Positions 63,343-64,000 of a stretch of DNA of 64,000 nt are shown in pieces (the first letter of the stretch is position 1; each line of letters starts with the position of its first letter). Under the pieces are notes generated by a model. The model searched no databases. It saw only the letters and a list, made by a program, of their open reading frames with translations, and was not told where the DNA came from. The position numbers and the translations under genes are program-made. The stretch comes from Trichormus sp. M33_DOE_039 (GTDB taxonomy: Bacteria > Cyanobacteriota > Cyanobacteriia > Cyanobacteriales > Nostocaceae), in contig DVDT01000044.1 of NCBI GenBank assembly GCA_015296085.1, positions 1 to 64,000 on the forward strand, in the 5' to 3' direction.

Positions 63343-64000
63343 ATGACAGAATATAGCAGATTAAAAACCTCCCGTTCCGCAGCTATTAAAGCCAATCTTG
63401 ATTATCCAGTCATTGATACCGACGTTCACACCAATGATTTCACTCCATCTCTAGAAGATTACATTGCTAATTACGGTGGTTCACAACTTGTAGACGCATT
63501 ACGCAAAGCAGAATCTTCTCGTCTCAACTCCAAAGCCAATGGTAAAGACTGGTATCAACAAACTCCTGAAGAACGTCAATACAACCGCACAATTCGTTCT
63601 CCTTGGTGGGCGAGAGTTACCCGCAATACCTTAGATTTAGCTACTTATACTTTGCCTGAACTATTCTATGAGCGTCAGGCAGAGCAGGGTTCGGACTATT
63701 CTGTACTATTTCCTAACAATGTGCTTGCACCTGCTGGAGCTAGCCCAGAACATCGCCAAGCACTGCAACGGGCAGTCAACCACTATCATGCTGACTTGTA
63801 TCGGAAATATAGCGATCGCCTGACGGTGGTAGCTGGTATCCCTATGACTACTCCCCAAGAAGCTATTGAAGAGTTAGAGTTTGCTGTAAAAACACTAGGC
63901 TTAAAAGTAGCAAACATTCCTGGTGGTGTGAAACGACCCATCAAGGCGATCGCGGATAAATATCCCGCAGATCAATTCCCTGAAGTCGCTAAGTATGCTT
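63343..64000 (+). CDS. Amidohydrolase family protein (partial, N-terminal)
   Basis: A reading frame from the ATG at 63343 (MTEYSRLKTSRSAAIKA) with AAGGA upstream stays open for 219 codons and leaves the window. The start PVIDTDVHTND resembles the first metal motif of amidohydrolase_2 (ACMSD-like) enzymes, and LFPNNVLAPAGASPEHRQAL and VVAGIPMTTPQEAIEELEFA support the family. It lies 91 bases after the flavin monooxygenase on the same strand and likely forms a catabolic operon with it. The substrate is unknown. Confidence 0.8.
   Translation, partial: MTEYSRLKTSRSAAIKANLDYPVIDTDVHTNDFTPSLEDYIANYGGSQLVDALRKAESSRLNSKANGKDWYQQTPEERQYNRTIRSPWWARVTRNTLDLATYTLPELFYERQAEQGSDYSVLFPNNVLAPAGASPEHRQALQRAVNHYHADLYRKYSDRLTVVAGIPMTTPQEAIEELEFAVKTLGLKVANIPGGVKRPIKAIADKYPADQFPEVAKYA

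Overview
The window reads as chromosomal DNA of a filamentous, heterocystous-type cyanobacterium (Nostoc, Calothrix, Tolypothrix or Fremyella relatives). It carries photosystem II D1 (psbA), phycocyanin rod genes, magnesium chelatase subunits ChlD and ChlH, very many HIP1 octamers (GCGATCGC), and CCCCART heptanucleotide repeats (STRR1) known from Calothrix and Nostoc. The genus is inference; no rRNA or other marker is present. I found no tRNA, rRNA or CRISPR array.

Layout. 0-9 kb: partial psbA, an RCK-domain ion-channel protein, a two-gene kinase operon (Cache hybrid kinase plus receiver-kinase) and gatB. 9-20 kb: a glycosyltransferase, a candidate small RNA, argJ, a ParE/RelE-type toxin-antitoxin pair, a UbiB kinase, mannose-1-phosphate guanylyltransferase, an LCP protein, a lumenal pentapeptide protein, a DUF427 protein and a site-2 protease. 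20-28.5 kb: a degenerate HupE-like protein, surE, a probable graspetide (omega-ester RiPP) locus with a three-repeat precursor and an ATP-grasp ligase, a methyltransferase, small conserved cyanobacterial genes, an ABA4-like protein and a COG0523 metallochaperone. 28.5-33 kb: a complete phycocyanin operon with gene order B-A-H-I-D, the same order as the red-light-inducible cpc2 operon of chromatically acclimating strains. A perfect L box (TTGCACA-N4-TTGCACA), the RcaC binding site, lies 0.38 kb upstream.

33-43 kb: a sulfurtransferase and chlD, then an accessory stretch with two Uma2 proteins, a truncated NYN gene, rnc, VapBC-like and HicAB-like pairs (hicA is frameshifted in an AT microsatellite), a large inverted repeat, a three-copy dispersed repeat and a 525-residue orphan. 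43-58.6 kb: chlH, an LpxB-like glycosyltransferase with an STRR1 array inside its coding sequence, an M23 peptidase, ftsH, an FMN reductase, a ferrochelatase-family protein with a natural seven-histidine tail, an MFS transporter, cysK and a DUF442 phosphatase. 58.6-64 kb: a long gene-poor stretch, an SLH porin, an LLM flavin monooxygenase and a partial amidohydrolase.

How the genes fit together. Several serve the light-harvesting machinery: D1, phycocyanin and its linkers, ChlD/ChlH, FtsH, and perhaps the ferrochelatase homologue. The best candidate for an undescribed system is the graspetide locus at 23.0-24.4 kb. Its precursor has three near-identical 12-residue repeats of the TTxxxxEE type that defines plesiocin-like cores. 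Dispersed repeats are unusually prominent and sit at gene boundaries, inside an operon and inside one coding sequence.
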